A stretch of 64,000 nucleotides of DNA, from contig NMRB01000119.1 of NCBI GenBank assembly GCA_002633025.1, positions 438,387-502,386 of the forward strand, given 5' to 3'. A program made the position numbers and the translations under genes. This DNA comes from Notospermus geniculatus. Taxonomy: Eukaryota; Nemertea; Pilidiophora; Heteronemertea; Lineidae. Position 1 is the stretch's first letter. Each line of letters starts with the position of its first letter. This document shows positions 49,001 to 58,985 of this stretch, in pieces. The notes under the pieces are model-generated. The model made no database searches, had not been told where the DNA came from, and saw only the letters and a program-made list of their open reading frames with translations.

Positions 49001-52000
49001 TTGCCTGGTTTGCCCCCCTGCCCCCCCCCTCCCCCACAACAGAGATGTATTGAAGCTGATGTGAGACTTTACTACAGGGTGTTCCAGCAAAATATCCAAG
49101 GAACGTCAGCTGCTCTGCTGTTAGGAACATTTTCTGAAACATCCTGTCTAATAACCATATGTGCTCTACAAAATGTCACATCTCTCACCCTCCCACAGCA
49201 GGGATTTTTACCTTGCACCTCTTCACAGTGGATGAAGAGGAGCAAGGAATAAACCCCTGCAGTAGGAGGATGTTACATCTCTGGACGATAACATGATGAG
49301 TCAAGACCCATTGTCTGTCCTTTGATTTCGCTTTTAGTTCTGTGTTGTGCTTATTTTTTGTTTCTTTTTTCTTTCGTTACAGCAACGTTGAAAGGTCTGT
49401 ATTTGTTTGCCCATTCATATATGCCTAACATAAGATTTATGTCATAGATTTATGACTAATATATTAGTTGCCTGCCTGCCTTGTAAATAAACCACAAGAT
49501 GAATGTGCAAGATGGTGAATTTATGATTATTTCTCATTTCCCTGGTGATGGTTGGATGACATGACAATTTCTCTATCCTTGGCATTAAATTCACTTCCCT
49601 AACCCTGTAGTCATCGAAATATGCTGGAAGTGGTTGAAACAGTAACCCTCTCTATCGCAACATCATGAAATTGACAAGGAGAGAATGACTTGCCTTGTTG
49701 ATTTTGTTCAGCCATCCTAGAGTGCTACATCTTTTTATACCTTCAAAAATGCACGGGAATACATGTAGCTTCTGCACACCCTCCTTGACGGATCCCACAG
49801 ATTAATGAAATTAACGTTTCATAGCATTTTCCATCAGTAATGTAAAAGAAACCTGAAACCGTTGCTAATGTAACCCATCAGCTTGTGCGCTTGACTGGTC
49901 CCTCTTCTAATGTAATTTAACACTCCTTTATTTATTTCTGTCAATTTCTGGCTTTGATGCGATTGAATCAGAAAAGTGTGGAATCATTACGGAAGATTTG
50001 GGCTAAGTTCATGCAGTCACAGTTTCCAGATGGCAGTCTGTGCTAAAATACATTTTGTGAGATTTTGGCTAAGTTAGGGGTGTCAGGGTTCCTCAATGAC
50101 AATCTGTGCTACATGTGAGATTTGGGGTAAATTAGGCTGTCACGGTTCCTCGATGACAGTCTGTGCTACATGTGAGACTTCGGCTGAGATTTGGGCTAAG
50201 TTAGGGGTGTCAGGGTTCCTCGATGACAGTCTGTGCTACATGTGAGATTTCGGCTGACATTTGCACAAAGTTAAGGTTGTCACAGTTCCTCGATGAAAAT
50301 CTGTGCTACATGTGAGATTTGGGCTACATGTAAATTAGGGCTGTCACGGTTCCTCAATGACGATCTGTGCTACATGTGAGATTGGGCTACATTCGTGCTG
50401 TCAAGTTTCCAGTTGATAGTCTGTGCTACATGTGATATCCACACGGCTGGTTGTCGTCTCTCAAGTAATATCCCCACTGAAAGGCAATCAGCGCTTGTGT
50501 AAATTTACCAATGAAATGGCCAATCCGAATACTTAGTAAACAGAAACGATCTTACCGAACCTCACCCGTAGGATTCTGATGCTGTCCATTTTTAGCATGA
50601 ATCAACATGTTAGAGTCTGTAGGGGTGAGGTTGGTTGGATTCATGGCATCAGATGGATGACAAGACTCATCAAACTTTTGTGTTTACTCTGTTTGCTGTG
50701 TCACGATTTCGAATTCCCGCCAGAGCCTATTAGTTTGGATTGTCTGCCCTTGGTGGGTGAAAAAACAGGTGTCCAATTTCCTCATACATCAGGGTATAAA
50801 GCTTGGTCAGATGAGGTGATTTGGTCGGATATAACTTGTGATTGCTTTAGATGACACCCTATCTAACCTTGATTCCCATCTTCAGAATGAGGGGTTTGGG
50901 TGATTCTGCATGTGCTAGTGACTATGCTATACAAAGTGGGTGTTGCTTTGCGTTTTGTCAAAAGTTGACAGGTTCGATGCTCTGTGACTCATTTAAGTAA
51001 GGTGGTGATGCCCGTGATACTTGGGAATTTCTAACAAAATGGCAGGGGTTGGGGACTTGGTCTTTCCTGGCGTCTATTACCATTTTTTCGGTGTTTTTCA
51101 GGTGCTGTTGGTGGTGGTGATGATGATAAGGGTGAAGGAGATGGCGCTGAGGCAGGAGAGGATCCAGAAGTCGCCGAGGCGCGACGCGAGGCCGAGGAAA
51201 GACGGAAAGAAAAACACAGAAAAATGGAGGAAGAAAGAGAGACGATGCGACAAGAAATACGAGATAAGGTAATGTTTCCTGGCATTTGAATTCCTCAGAT
51301 GTCAAGTGAGGATAAATAATATCAAGGTAGGCCTTACAACTTCGCCTACCTTACAACTTCAACCGCAAAGCAAGGGGAAAAGTTTTGTATGATTGGCATT
51401 ACTGTGGCGTATTGCAAGCAATGTTGCCACCTACTTACCGTCTTGATCGGTAGAAGTGGTCTTCTTGAGGTACCAGGTCATGTGAGGTGGGTATTGAGGG
51501 ACCTTTTACTGAGCACGTGATGGCATGTCTCGTGAGTCCTTGTGTGTTCCATTGCAGTACGGAATAAAGAAGAAAGAAGATATCGCATTGCAACAACAGG
51601 ATGATTCGGGGCGGATCGGCCGGAAGAGAAAAACACCTGCAGAACTCGCAGCAGAGGCAGAAGCAGCTGAAAATGAAGAGGATGATTTTACAAGTAAATT
51701 CTCTTCCATATGTTGCTGTATGAACTTCGTATAGAATATTGCGATGTTTAGTTAAATTTTGGCACAGTAGATGGCACTCTAACAATTTTAGTTGCTATGT
51801 CCGTTGATATTAGCTAACAAAATCTGTGTCATTTGACACTGAGTGTTTGTTGCCAGTCTCACAAACTCCCTCAAATGAAAGTGATGAAATAAGATTCATT
51901 GCGCTCACAAAAAAATGGTCAAGAAGTTTGCTTTTTGCAAAATCTGACTTACGGGGTGGGACCTGGGCCATGGCAATGAAATTGAACCAGGACGGCAGCC

Positions 52001-55000
52001 ATGTTTTGACTTACCTTGGTTTCCATGGCAACTTACACTCAAGGTCAAGGTGAAATGGATGTTAGACACATGGTTGATGATAGTATGTAAATTTGGACTT
52101 GTTTGTTGATGTTTGTAGATACAGGTTATAATTCACACGTGGTTTGTCTGAATATGAGTTTGAGAAGGTCAAGACCACATCAAGCTCAAGGTCACATCAA
52201 GGTCACTTGTTATACTGGGTCAAGGTCACAGCCTGTTATTTCATCTGATACTATTTCTGGCTGTTTTCTTTTCACTTTATGAAATGTTCTCTGACATTTT
52301 CTGAATGTTTAATATTATCAACCTTTAAACCATCTTATCAATACCTTCGTCATATTAAGGGCCTAGTGTAGATGTGGTCTATGGCTTTATCCAAACTTGC
52401 ATAAATTCAGGCTTAGCATAGGTACATATCATCATATCATATGAAATTATGAAGCACAATCATTGTATGAATACTCACCGATGTATATTGTGTTAGAATT
52501 TAGTTGATGGGTTAGCCACACTACACATTCAGTCACTATATCGCTCTCTTATGGAAAAGCCAGTATCTCCATTTGACATGGTCAATTGTCGTAACAGCTC
52601 TCTCTCGTCATGTGAAGTACATGTACACTGCAGGTTGGAGTGGAGCTGTTTCTGCAGTTAACTTTTCTCCCACTTGGAGATTCAGGAGGGCAGTATATCG
52701 CAAGTCCATAACTGTGGAAAATAATGCTGTGGACCTGGGTATACATCTTCAGTATTCAACGAACTTTGTTAATACAGTAAACTAGGGAATATTTTTGACA
52801 CATCAGTGACAGAGTACAAGAGTTATTATTGTATATTCATTTATTTTTAGTAAGACTTTTCACAATCACATCCGACCAATGCTCATTTCACCCTAGGATG
52901 CTCAAATTATTGAATTTATAGACAACTAGGCAATCTGTTGAACAAACTGTGAATACTCTGAAGACATTATTTTTCTAAGACATGCTTTGTTTGCCTGCCA
53001 GGTCGTCCGTTAAAACTTTCCTGTAAACTGGGTATTACAGGGTGGGCCAATAAAACATCCTATCAAAATGGCTTTAAACAGCGATCAGCTTGGAAAATTT
53101 TATTGGCCTGCCTTGTAGAATGATGATTTTGGAGGACATATATTGGGCCATCCTGTAAATACAACGATATGGAATTAGTTTTTGTGATGGTGTACAAAGT
53201 ATGTCTTTAATCTAGGACATGGTGCTTAGAATGTTATCTGTTGAAAATTCTATGAGCCTTTTGTGCCTGAAATTGATGATAATCCTTGCTGAATGATGGT
53301 TTAGGGCTCGTCTCTGCAACTCCCTGGCCGGGAGAGTCGGTCTATCAAGTTTTATTCTGAACTCACTGGCTGGTATTTATAAAAGTTAGCAAATGCTTTT
53401 ACTTAGGATTTGCACAGCGAGGTCCAGTGTAAATGTACCACAAAACTTGAAGTAAAAGCATTTGCTAGCTTTTATAAATATCAGCCATTGACTTGTTTTG
53501 ATGACCTGAGATGTAGGAAATCTCAAAAGATTCCATTATTGGGAATCTGGCTGCCTTTGAGCATGTGACTTCTTGTGGGCTCTCGGTTTCCTCCTGTATC
53601 CCAACTGCATTTGTTACCAGTTCTGCATTTGATGAATCGTACCCAACGTCTGTGCAGATCTCAGAACCATACTCTCCAAAGATGGTTTTTTAGCATCACC
53701 CAGTTCATCATTCTTTTTGTCATGATCGGTATTCTTTGTGTTTAGTTCCCATCTTGATTGAAGTCGTACATTCCACGAGTCCGTTGGTAATTAGGTTGAT
53801 AAATGGGAGCTTTGGCGCCGGGTAGGGGTCCTGGGGGGTTTAATTTTTCATTCATACTCTGATCTCTGCTAATTCCAGATTCAAGATTCTGTTGTCAGAA
53901 CCTGGCTTGATTAATTTTGTTGAAAATTCTGTGTGTGTGCAGCTTCAGCTGAAGTTTTCACTGAAGGAATGTCCCTCAGATTACTGACACAGGCCATGTT
54001 TTTGATATTAGGGAGTTTAAGAAATCAAACAATAAACGTTAACTTTATGACAACGTTATTTTTCGTACTGCGAATTCACCAGATTATATATTGCATTTTC
54101 GATACAAAAAATAACGTTGTCGTAAAGTTAACGTTTATTGTTTGATTTCTTAAACTCCCTAATATTTGCTCAGTATTCTCTACAGAACCAATAATGTTGA
54201 ATTGGCAATCGGCTCTCAACTTAATGCTACAAAAAATGACGGTGAAAAATGAGCAATGAATAAATCATGTGTCACCAAAAACCAGGTCAACCTCAAAAGG
54301 GTATAAATGTGAAACCCTGGAAATGAGCAGCGTAATTCTGGTTCAAACATATTGATCTTTGCCTGAAGTAAAGTTAGCATGATTCATCGATGTCGGTACC
54401 CTAGATGGTATTCTCGTTCGAGAAAAATTATCGATGTGTTTGTTGTTGCTGCAGTAAAAGTAAATATATTGGCACATGATTGGATATGGAAATGTAGGCA
54501 TCGGGACAAATTCAATAACGTATTTTTATGACAGCTTCTGGGTGTTAATTTCCCTGGATGTCTCAATCGGAGATACATGTACTTCGAGATTGAATTTCTA
54601 AAAACATTGTCTTTTGTTTACTGTGATCATGTGTGCAGTGTTTGAGCAGACATCTTCTGGAAAACTTCTTCACTTCAATCGACATAAAGTTGGTGATGTT
54701 TTCAAGGGCCTGTTGTGCACGTTTGCATAAAATGTGCTGTGCCTACCGTTTGCATCTTGAACCACCCCAAGTTTTAACATCATTTTGCCTTAAGTGTCCA
54801 CTGTGGCATGGTCCAAAGGCGAAGTGAATGGAGGCCTTGATATGTCAGGACTGTGACTGTATGGAGTTAGGCCTACTGGATTTTGGCCACACGTTCATAC
54901 CTGTGTAGCGATAAACTGCTGGCAGAAGTGGTTACAGCCAGGTATTTTCCACTCAGTAGTCGATTCTTTTGGTATTTTTGCAGCGTATAGGAAGTCTGAA

Positions 55001-58000
55001 ACATTGGTCACGGTCTCCCTGGGTAGCGGCAGGAATCAATACCATAAGCCATAGGTTTATTGGCTTAGTACGTTGAAAATGATGGCCGATGTCGGCTCGC
55101 TGTACCGTTATCAGCTCATTCCAGTGTGTCCCCTGACAGCATGGCGTGTATCTTTCGGTCATTCATCATAAAAAGTCCGATGTAATAATGCTTAGCAGTG
55201 TTTTCGATGTGTCAGGATGGACTTAAAAACTAATTTGGACAAAATCTGTCGCATCTGTAGTGGATATTGGAATAGGAATAGCCTCGTAGGAGACATCATT
55301 TCAAGTTTACGCCATCCCCAAGTTGGCGTCTGCTTCTTGTTCCAACACTCCTGGAATCCACCCCGACTTTCCATGTATTTGCACTGATGTCTAGGTGTGG
55401 CCTCTGTTTGTCAACAGTCCTTATGAAACTTTAAGTCAGTTCCATTTAGGAGCTTGATACTGATACTGATACTGTATTGATACTGATACTGATACCACTT
55501 TGGTATTTTTCCAGAGACCAGTTCCAAGTTGAAGGAAAAATTTAGCTGGAAATTGAAGTTACCAAAATGGTTGAAATTAAAGTGGTAACGTCCTAGGTAA
55601 ATCTTTTCTTGGCAAGGGTGGCAAACGATTAACCAGATGCTCAATGCTTGAAACTTGCGGTAGCGGTATTCCTTTTGTACATTTGCTAACTCCATAATTT
55701 CACGGTGGCTGTTTATGTATTTAATCACCTTATTCTCTTCCTGATAGTTATGTCAATGGTAACATTGCTAACGAAATAACAGCATACTGGGTAGTTTAGA
55801 GTTCATAGTTGGCAATTTGTCAGTATGGTTGAACATATTGGAATCGAAACAGTGCAGTTCTGCTGGAGATCGGAAGACTCAGTCATGGGTTCCTACAGTG
55901 ATATTGGATGCTCACATCATGAGAAGCAGAGGGAGGTCTTGCACCTAACAGGATGATGTCCTGACGTGAATAAAAACAAGGCATAGTGCCATTAGTAATG
56001 AGATTGTGTGACCCCTCCCCCCGGGCCCGACTTACTTAGGTTCCAGTCTCCATCAGAGCAGCACCATTTCGATTCATAAATACAGACAGGCCTAAGTCTT
56101 GTGATGCTGGATGCCCTTAGTCATTCTCAGATATATATAATCACATTTTAATCAATTTACAGGGTACGGTACTGATCCTTCACATGTACATCTTTTCCAG
56201 CTCCCCAGAGTTTCATTATTCCATAGTTCCTATTTTAAATTAGTTCAGGCCCTGTCCAACCTAATTTTTCCTTGACATTACAGGCCAGTTACCCGAACCC
56301 ATCAAAGAAATGGCGGGTAAAATTCAGGAAAAAGCGAAAGATTGCTGCTCAATGTAACCCCATGGTGATAACCTACATTATGCCTATGTATGCTGACTTT
56401 GAATTTGTATTTAAAGCTGAACTGACCATTTTTTGCACCAAAGGAATCAGAAGCCAACATATCCAAAAGAGGGCAGCACCTGATGACCTCATCCTCTGCA
56501 CGTGATGCTGTTTGCAGTGTCCAAAATTGATCTGCATTGGTTCTTTATTTCATATCTAATGCAAACACTTATGGCCGACAGCAGATGCTTTGCCTTGCTC
56601 TTTTTGTCAATTTGGTTGCACAAAATTGAGAAAAATTCCAAAATATTGCAAGATTGGACTCTTTAATCTTCTTCCATCCAGAGAAGATGAAGTGGTGCAG
56701 ACTTTGGTCATTTCATAGCTGTTTTAAAAGTTTCTATGCTTGCTTGGTTTTCACTGTTTTTCTTATTGGGAAGTTCTAGATTGGCAACTGATGATATAGT
56801 TAGAATTTCATCTGTGTACAAGCTTTAATAGGGAAACACTAACCCTATGATATCCCCACAGCCTGTTTAGAAACCAACACTGAATTGCATCTCATACAAA
56901 CCTGAGTTTTGTCACCATCATTCCTCGGCGTGCACATCCAGAACAGCTACACTTTCCCAAAAAGAATTTAAATGTCCTGCAGTTTCTGCTTGCAAGTTTT
57001 ATGGCCTCGTAGAACACTTACATATATTTTTTTCTCTTCATCGATCTGATCCTGCAATCATGTGTTCATTTTACTGCTCTTTTTAACAGCTGCATTACAC
57101 GTACAGTTGTACACTTCAAAATGTCCGACACTTTCGGAGTAAACACTTCTAATAAAATCCTCTCTTTCCATCCTGCTGTCATTTTCAACAGTATCTCTTC
57201 CTGATCATCATTGATCATGTTTAGTTCCTGAGAAACAAATTTCTGTTGCCTTTGCCTCAAGGCCAAGCCCAGCAAATGTAAACCTGAACATCTTGCATGA
57301 CAAAATGTGACCCGATCTAGCAAAAGTAGGTGTAAGTCACAAACGAGGATTGGCCTTACAACACAATTGCTGAAAAGCATGTCTCTGCAGGTTGACAATA
57401 GTAGTGGATAACAGTGATAAGCATCCGTGTGTGGCGACGAAGGTAGCAAGCGCTAAGAACCCCTGATGTTCTCAGGATGGTGATAAGAGTTGAGTCTGAT
57501 GACCAGTGATGATCACCTGTGACAAGCGTCTGCTTTTGCTAGATCGGGTAACTATACATCTTGTTTCAGTGGACAAATTGTGCAAACTGGAAAATGTTAA
57601 ATGGTTTACAGTTGTTGGTCTTCTCTTCAAATGTCATTTTAGAAAGGTGCAAATGTGATGAAGGAATTATACTGGAAGTATAATGGAAGAATTCCTTCAT
57701 TATAGTTGTTGCTCTCCTGTGCATTGCGCAAATGTAAAATAGTTTAACTGATGCTGCGTCTGATGTACCGAATGTCCTTTATATTCTATAGGGTACGGCG
57801 GAAAAATGGGATTCTGAATTCACCAGAATTACGCCATAATGCATCATGATGTCATGGACTGATTTCTGGTCTAATGAAGCATATAGTTAAAGATACAGGC
57901 ATCCCCAATTCCCATTTTTACGTCTCACCCTGTATTGTACTTATACTGTAAACCCAAAACTTCTGTGCCAAATAAAAAACTTTTAGTGACGTACCGAGTA

Positions 58001-58985
58001 GCATTTTCAATGACGCTATATCTCTACTTGCTAGTAAATCATTGAAAAGGCCTTCAGATTTTGGGTTTACTGTATATTTATACCATATATGGACCGGTGT
58101 TACTGTTTGCTGTTTGCTTGCTTTGACTTCTATGTGATGCTTCTTGCATGCTGATTTGCCCGGCCTTGATATGCTTCTAGCACTTTTTTGAAACGTAAAT
58201 GCTGGACGTAGAATTGATACCCATGACATAATCATTCCTTTAGTGAGTATGAGGTTCTTTCTGCTTCCTCTCAGTTACCCTTCCACTGCCAGTCCAATTT
58301 CATGAAAGACAGAATATGCGATTAAATTTGCGTGATCACCTGAGTCTTGAGGTCTGCTATATCTTTCACAAGACTGTATGACAGTTACTATCTTAATACA
58401 AAGATTGCATGAAAAATCGACTCTGCCAAAGAATGTATCATTCATGTCCAGCATTTACATTTCATCTTCTTTTGTGTAACCCTCCTCATCAAGGGTTTTA
58501 TAAGCCATCCACCGTAGCACCCCTGAATCAAGTAGATTGTATGTTTGAATGCAGGTATGGAATGGGAGATTTGAACGAGAAATAGCCTCCTCAGGTCAGA
58601 ATCCGCAATGAACAGGAATTGGTGTGCCAGAATGTGGGGCCTGAAATCTTATAACCATTGTTTAATTAATAGTGGGATACCTTGCATGATCATATCAACT
58701 GACACCAAGCTACCTTCGTAGGGCTTTCTTGGACCTTCTGGTTTGGTAGATTAGAATTCAATCAACTGTAAATGACTCAGAAAGCCTTGATGAAAAGGGT
58801 TCATTGTAAATTTTGTCCCAGTTTGTTGGCATTTTCATAATTGTGGGCCAGACTCAAGCACATTATTTCTTCTTGACGTTACAGGCCAATTCATCCCCAG
58901 TAATGTCCGGGAGATGGCGTCAAAAGTCACCGAAATGCCAACCAAATTGGTGTCCGAAGTTGGTGATAAGTGCGTTCTCCAGTGA
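36971..58985 (+). CDS. cplx: Complexin gene, whole coding span (exons 1, 2, 3 and alternative last exons 4a/4b)
   Basis: Complexin is a small cytosolic protein that binds the assembled SNARE bundle and both clamps and promotes calcium-triggered vesicle fusion. The coding parts are 36971-37025, 51102-51268, 51558-51693, then either 56284-56357 or 58885-58985. All junctions are GT/AG and all phases agree (1, 0, 1). Predicted products are 143 residues (exon 4a) and 152 residues (exon 4b), close to the usual 130-160. The central SNARE-binding helix at residues 60-79 reads MEEERETMRQEIRDKYGIKK. It keeps Arg64, Arg68, Ile71, Lys74 and Tyr75, equivalent to Arg59, Arg63, Ile66, Lys69 and Tyr70 of vertebrate complexin 1. 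His57 sits where vertebrates have a Tyr. Both tails end in a CAAX box, so both forms are predicted to be membrane-attached. The family call is firm; use of both tails is inferred. Confidence 0.95.
38492..38598. mobile_element. 5'-truncated copy of the MITE at 20744
   Basis: Shares gatattattgccaatctttc, the gggccccatattgtgcaat stretch and the end gtgtatggcc-tgctttaa, but lacks the first terminal arm. Located in complexin intron 1. Confidence 0.8.
41486..41620. mobile_element. Foldback MITE nested beside or within an older repeat
   Basis: The ends ttaagcggggttcattggca and tgcgccaatgaaccccgctt are inverted, with inner arms cggatccgttccgtttcca and gatccgtaa-type sequence diverged in the middle. 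Directly to its right (41633-41710) is a right-arm fragment of the 'gagagccaactc' family (atcaacgactgcc, ctctcactgcggagtggcac). Confidence 0.8.
46955..47521 (+). CDS. Unassigned 188-codon open frame inside complexin intron 1
   Basis: The frame is Phe/Leu-rich with two hydrophobic stretches, one at the C-terminus (LRAGVLLLLLIITWLASLIE). I see no family, no supporting splice sites and no close poly(A) signal. The T-rich plus strand favours long Phe/Leu frames, so it may be chance or a relic of a mobile element. Position and strand match the host gene, so it could only be expressed from its own promoter or as retained intron. Confidence 0.2.
   Translation: MHIFSKTVQLHFFMVLSSDFSILACFNQFLIQIQKTSFLLRILPKGLYLTSILMSVSSLVKTRRFFFNLPEFPDFPHQVDKNSATETSVTVSTACHTSPEGFMREIIPLFRFLLQTLTLIPGFLPLFFETDPLRFMSLVDGLDFLKNDIFLFIIDSNFMLKPLRAGVLLLLLIITWLASLIEVTKCHR
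47726..48094. mobile_element. Longest intact-looking copy of the 'gagagccaactc' inverted-repeat family
   Basis: The left end aagtggcactccatatgaaa, gttgggtctctatgggaag is mirrored by cccattgagagccagctcga, aactctcaaagggagtagca. About 370 bp, non-coding. Confidence 0.65.
49187..49272. mobile_element. Small inverted-repeat element (copy near 12338)
   Basis: The ends ctcccacagcagggattttt and acccctgcagtaggaggatg pair. The inner arms accttgcacctcttcacag and gatgaagaggagcaagg form a compact hairpin. Confidence 0.65.
49993..50440 (+). repeat. Minisatellite of about 60-bp units in complexin intron 1
   Basis: About seven imperfect copies of a unit with gatttgggctaagttagggg, tgtcagggttcctcgatgac and agtctgtgctacatgtgag. 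Copy-number polymorphism is likely. Confidence 0.9.
51102..51268 (+). CDS. cplx: Complexin exon 2 (acidic linker, accessory helix and start of central helix)
   Basis: The acceptor is GTGTTTTTCAG and the donor AAG/GTAATG. The exon completes Gly19 and encodes residues 20-74. First comes a Gly/Asp/Glu-rich linker (AVGGGDDDKGEGDG), then a highly charged Arg/Glu/Lys helix continuous with the central helix. The accessory helix, about residues 40-57, is linked in this family to clamping of spontaneous release. The central helix begins near Lys59 and contains Arg64, Arg68 and Ile71, which contact the syntaxin/synaptobrevin groove in the vertebrate protein. The exon ends in phase 0 after Lys74. Confidence 0.95.
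51558..51693 (+). CDS. cplx: Complexin exon 3 (end of central helix and C-terminal linker)
   Basis: The acceptor is GTTCCATTGCAG after a short 289-bp intron, and the donor is ACAA/GTAAAT. It encodes residues 75-119, starting with the family hallmark YGIKKKED. A basic cluster (GRKRK, residues 95-99) and an Ala/Glu-rich helix leading to EEDDFT follow. The exon ends in phase 1, which suits both last exons. If the donor is not used, the frame runs on for SKFSSICCCMNFV and stops, giving a possible 132-residue cysteine-rich tail. Confidence 0.93.
52025..52229 (+). promoter_or_regulatory. Cluster of TCAAGGTCA half-sites in complexin intron 3
   Basis: Four or more TCAAGGTCA or close variants (for example ctcaaggtcaaggtg, tcacatcaaggtcac, gggtcaaggtcacag) lie within about 200 bases. 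TCAAGGTCA is the monomer site of ERR/SF-1-type nuclear receptors. This may be a regulatory cluster or a simple repeat. Confidence 0.35.
53036..53158. mobile_element. MITE with TACAGGGTGGGCCAATA ends, about 123 bp
   Basis: The left end ttacagggtgggccaataaa and the right end ttgggccatcctgtaa are inverted; the internal tattggcctgcc-ttgtag repeats the end motif. Confidence 0.75.
53365..53491. mobile_element. MITE of the GGCTGATATTCATAAAAG family
   Basis: The ends are ggctggtatttataaaagtt and agcttttataaatatcagcc, with the same centre as 23930-24050. Located in the intron between complexin exons 3 and 4a. Confidence 0.85.
54008..54162. mobile_element. Nearly perfect palindromic MITE, 155 bp, flanked by TA
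   Basis: The arms run about 60 bases: ttagggagtttaagaaatca, aacaataaacgttaacttta and cgacaacgttattttt against their reverse complement, with only a couple of mismatches. TA sits directly outside both ends (54006-54007 and 54163-54164), as expected for a Tc1-mariner-type target duplication. Confidence 0.9.
55454..55496 (+). repeat. TGATAC hexamer microsatellite
   Basis: Two blocks of tgatactgatac-type repeats separated by gtat. Confidence 0.95.
56284..56357 (+). CDS. cplx: Complexin alternative last exon 4a, CAAX box CCSM
   Basis: The acceptor TTGACATTACAG is followed by a frame that, joined to exon 3, completes Ser120 and encodes residues 121-143, ending IKEMAGKIQEKAKDCCSM and a TAA stop. 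The stretch before the cysteines can form an amphipathic helix, as expected for the membrane-curvature-sensing tail of complexins. The final four residues, Cys140-Cys-Ser-Met, fit a farnesylation CAAX box; the Ser at the third position is less usual. The nearest AATAAA found downstream is at 57151-57156, so a separate poly(A) site is plausible but unproven. Confidence 0.85.
57787..57934. mobile_element. MITE with TATAGGGT ends, about 148 bp
   Basis: The left end tatagggtacggcggaaaaa with tgggattc and the right end aattcccatttttacgtctc with accctgta are inverted. Confidence 0.7.
57942..58076. mobile_element. MITE with TATACTGTAAACCCAAAA ends, about 135 bp
   Basis: The left end is tatactgtaaacccaaaact and the right end agattttgggtttactgtata; an inner inverted cattttcaatgacg/tcattgaaaagg is also visible. 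It lies seven bases from the preceding MITE. Confidence 0.8.
58885..58985 (+). CDS. cplx: Complexin alternative last exon 4b, CAAX box CVLQ
   Basis: Acceptor TTGACGTTACAG; joined to exon 3 it completes Ser120 and encodes residues 121-152, ending TKLVSEVGDKCVLQ then TGA. Cys149-Val-Leu-Gln is a canonical farnesylation-type CAAX box. The acceptor region and first codons almost match exon 4a (cttgac, a or g, ttacaggcca, g or a, tt), and both encode EMA followed by Gly/Ser-Lys-Ile/Val. The two exons therefore look like a tandem duplicate that diverged while keeping the C-terminal cysteine motif. A possible poly(A) signal ATTAAA is at 59708-59713. Confidence 0.85.

Larger units (their letters stand above)
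37026..51101 (+). other. cplx: Complexin intron 1 (about 14.1 kb)
   Basis: Bounded by GTGAGT and TTTTTCAG. It holds the repeats listed at 38492, 41486, 47726, 49187 and 49993 and no convincing nested gene. Large first introns in neuronal genes often carry regulatory elements, but I see no specific one to name. Confidence 0.85.
51694..58884 (+). other. cplx: Complexin intron 3 region (to exon 4a or 4b)
   Basis: This is 4.6 kb to exon 4a and 7.2 kb to exon 4b. Apart from the elements listed separately and exon 4a, no gene is supported; a 127-codon minus-strand frame at 57066-57449 shows no family features. Confidence 0.8.

Noticed and set aside
51021-51305. Longer open frames on both strands over complexin exon 2
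   Set aside because: They are shadow frames; the complexin frame is fixed by family residues and splice phases.
57066-57449. 127-codon minus-strand frame between the two complexin last exons
   Set aside because: No family, no splice support, and a chance-like composition.
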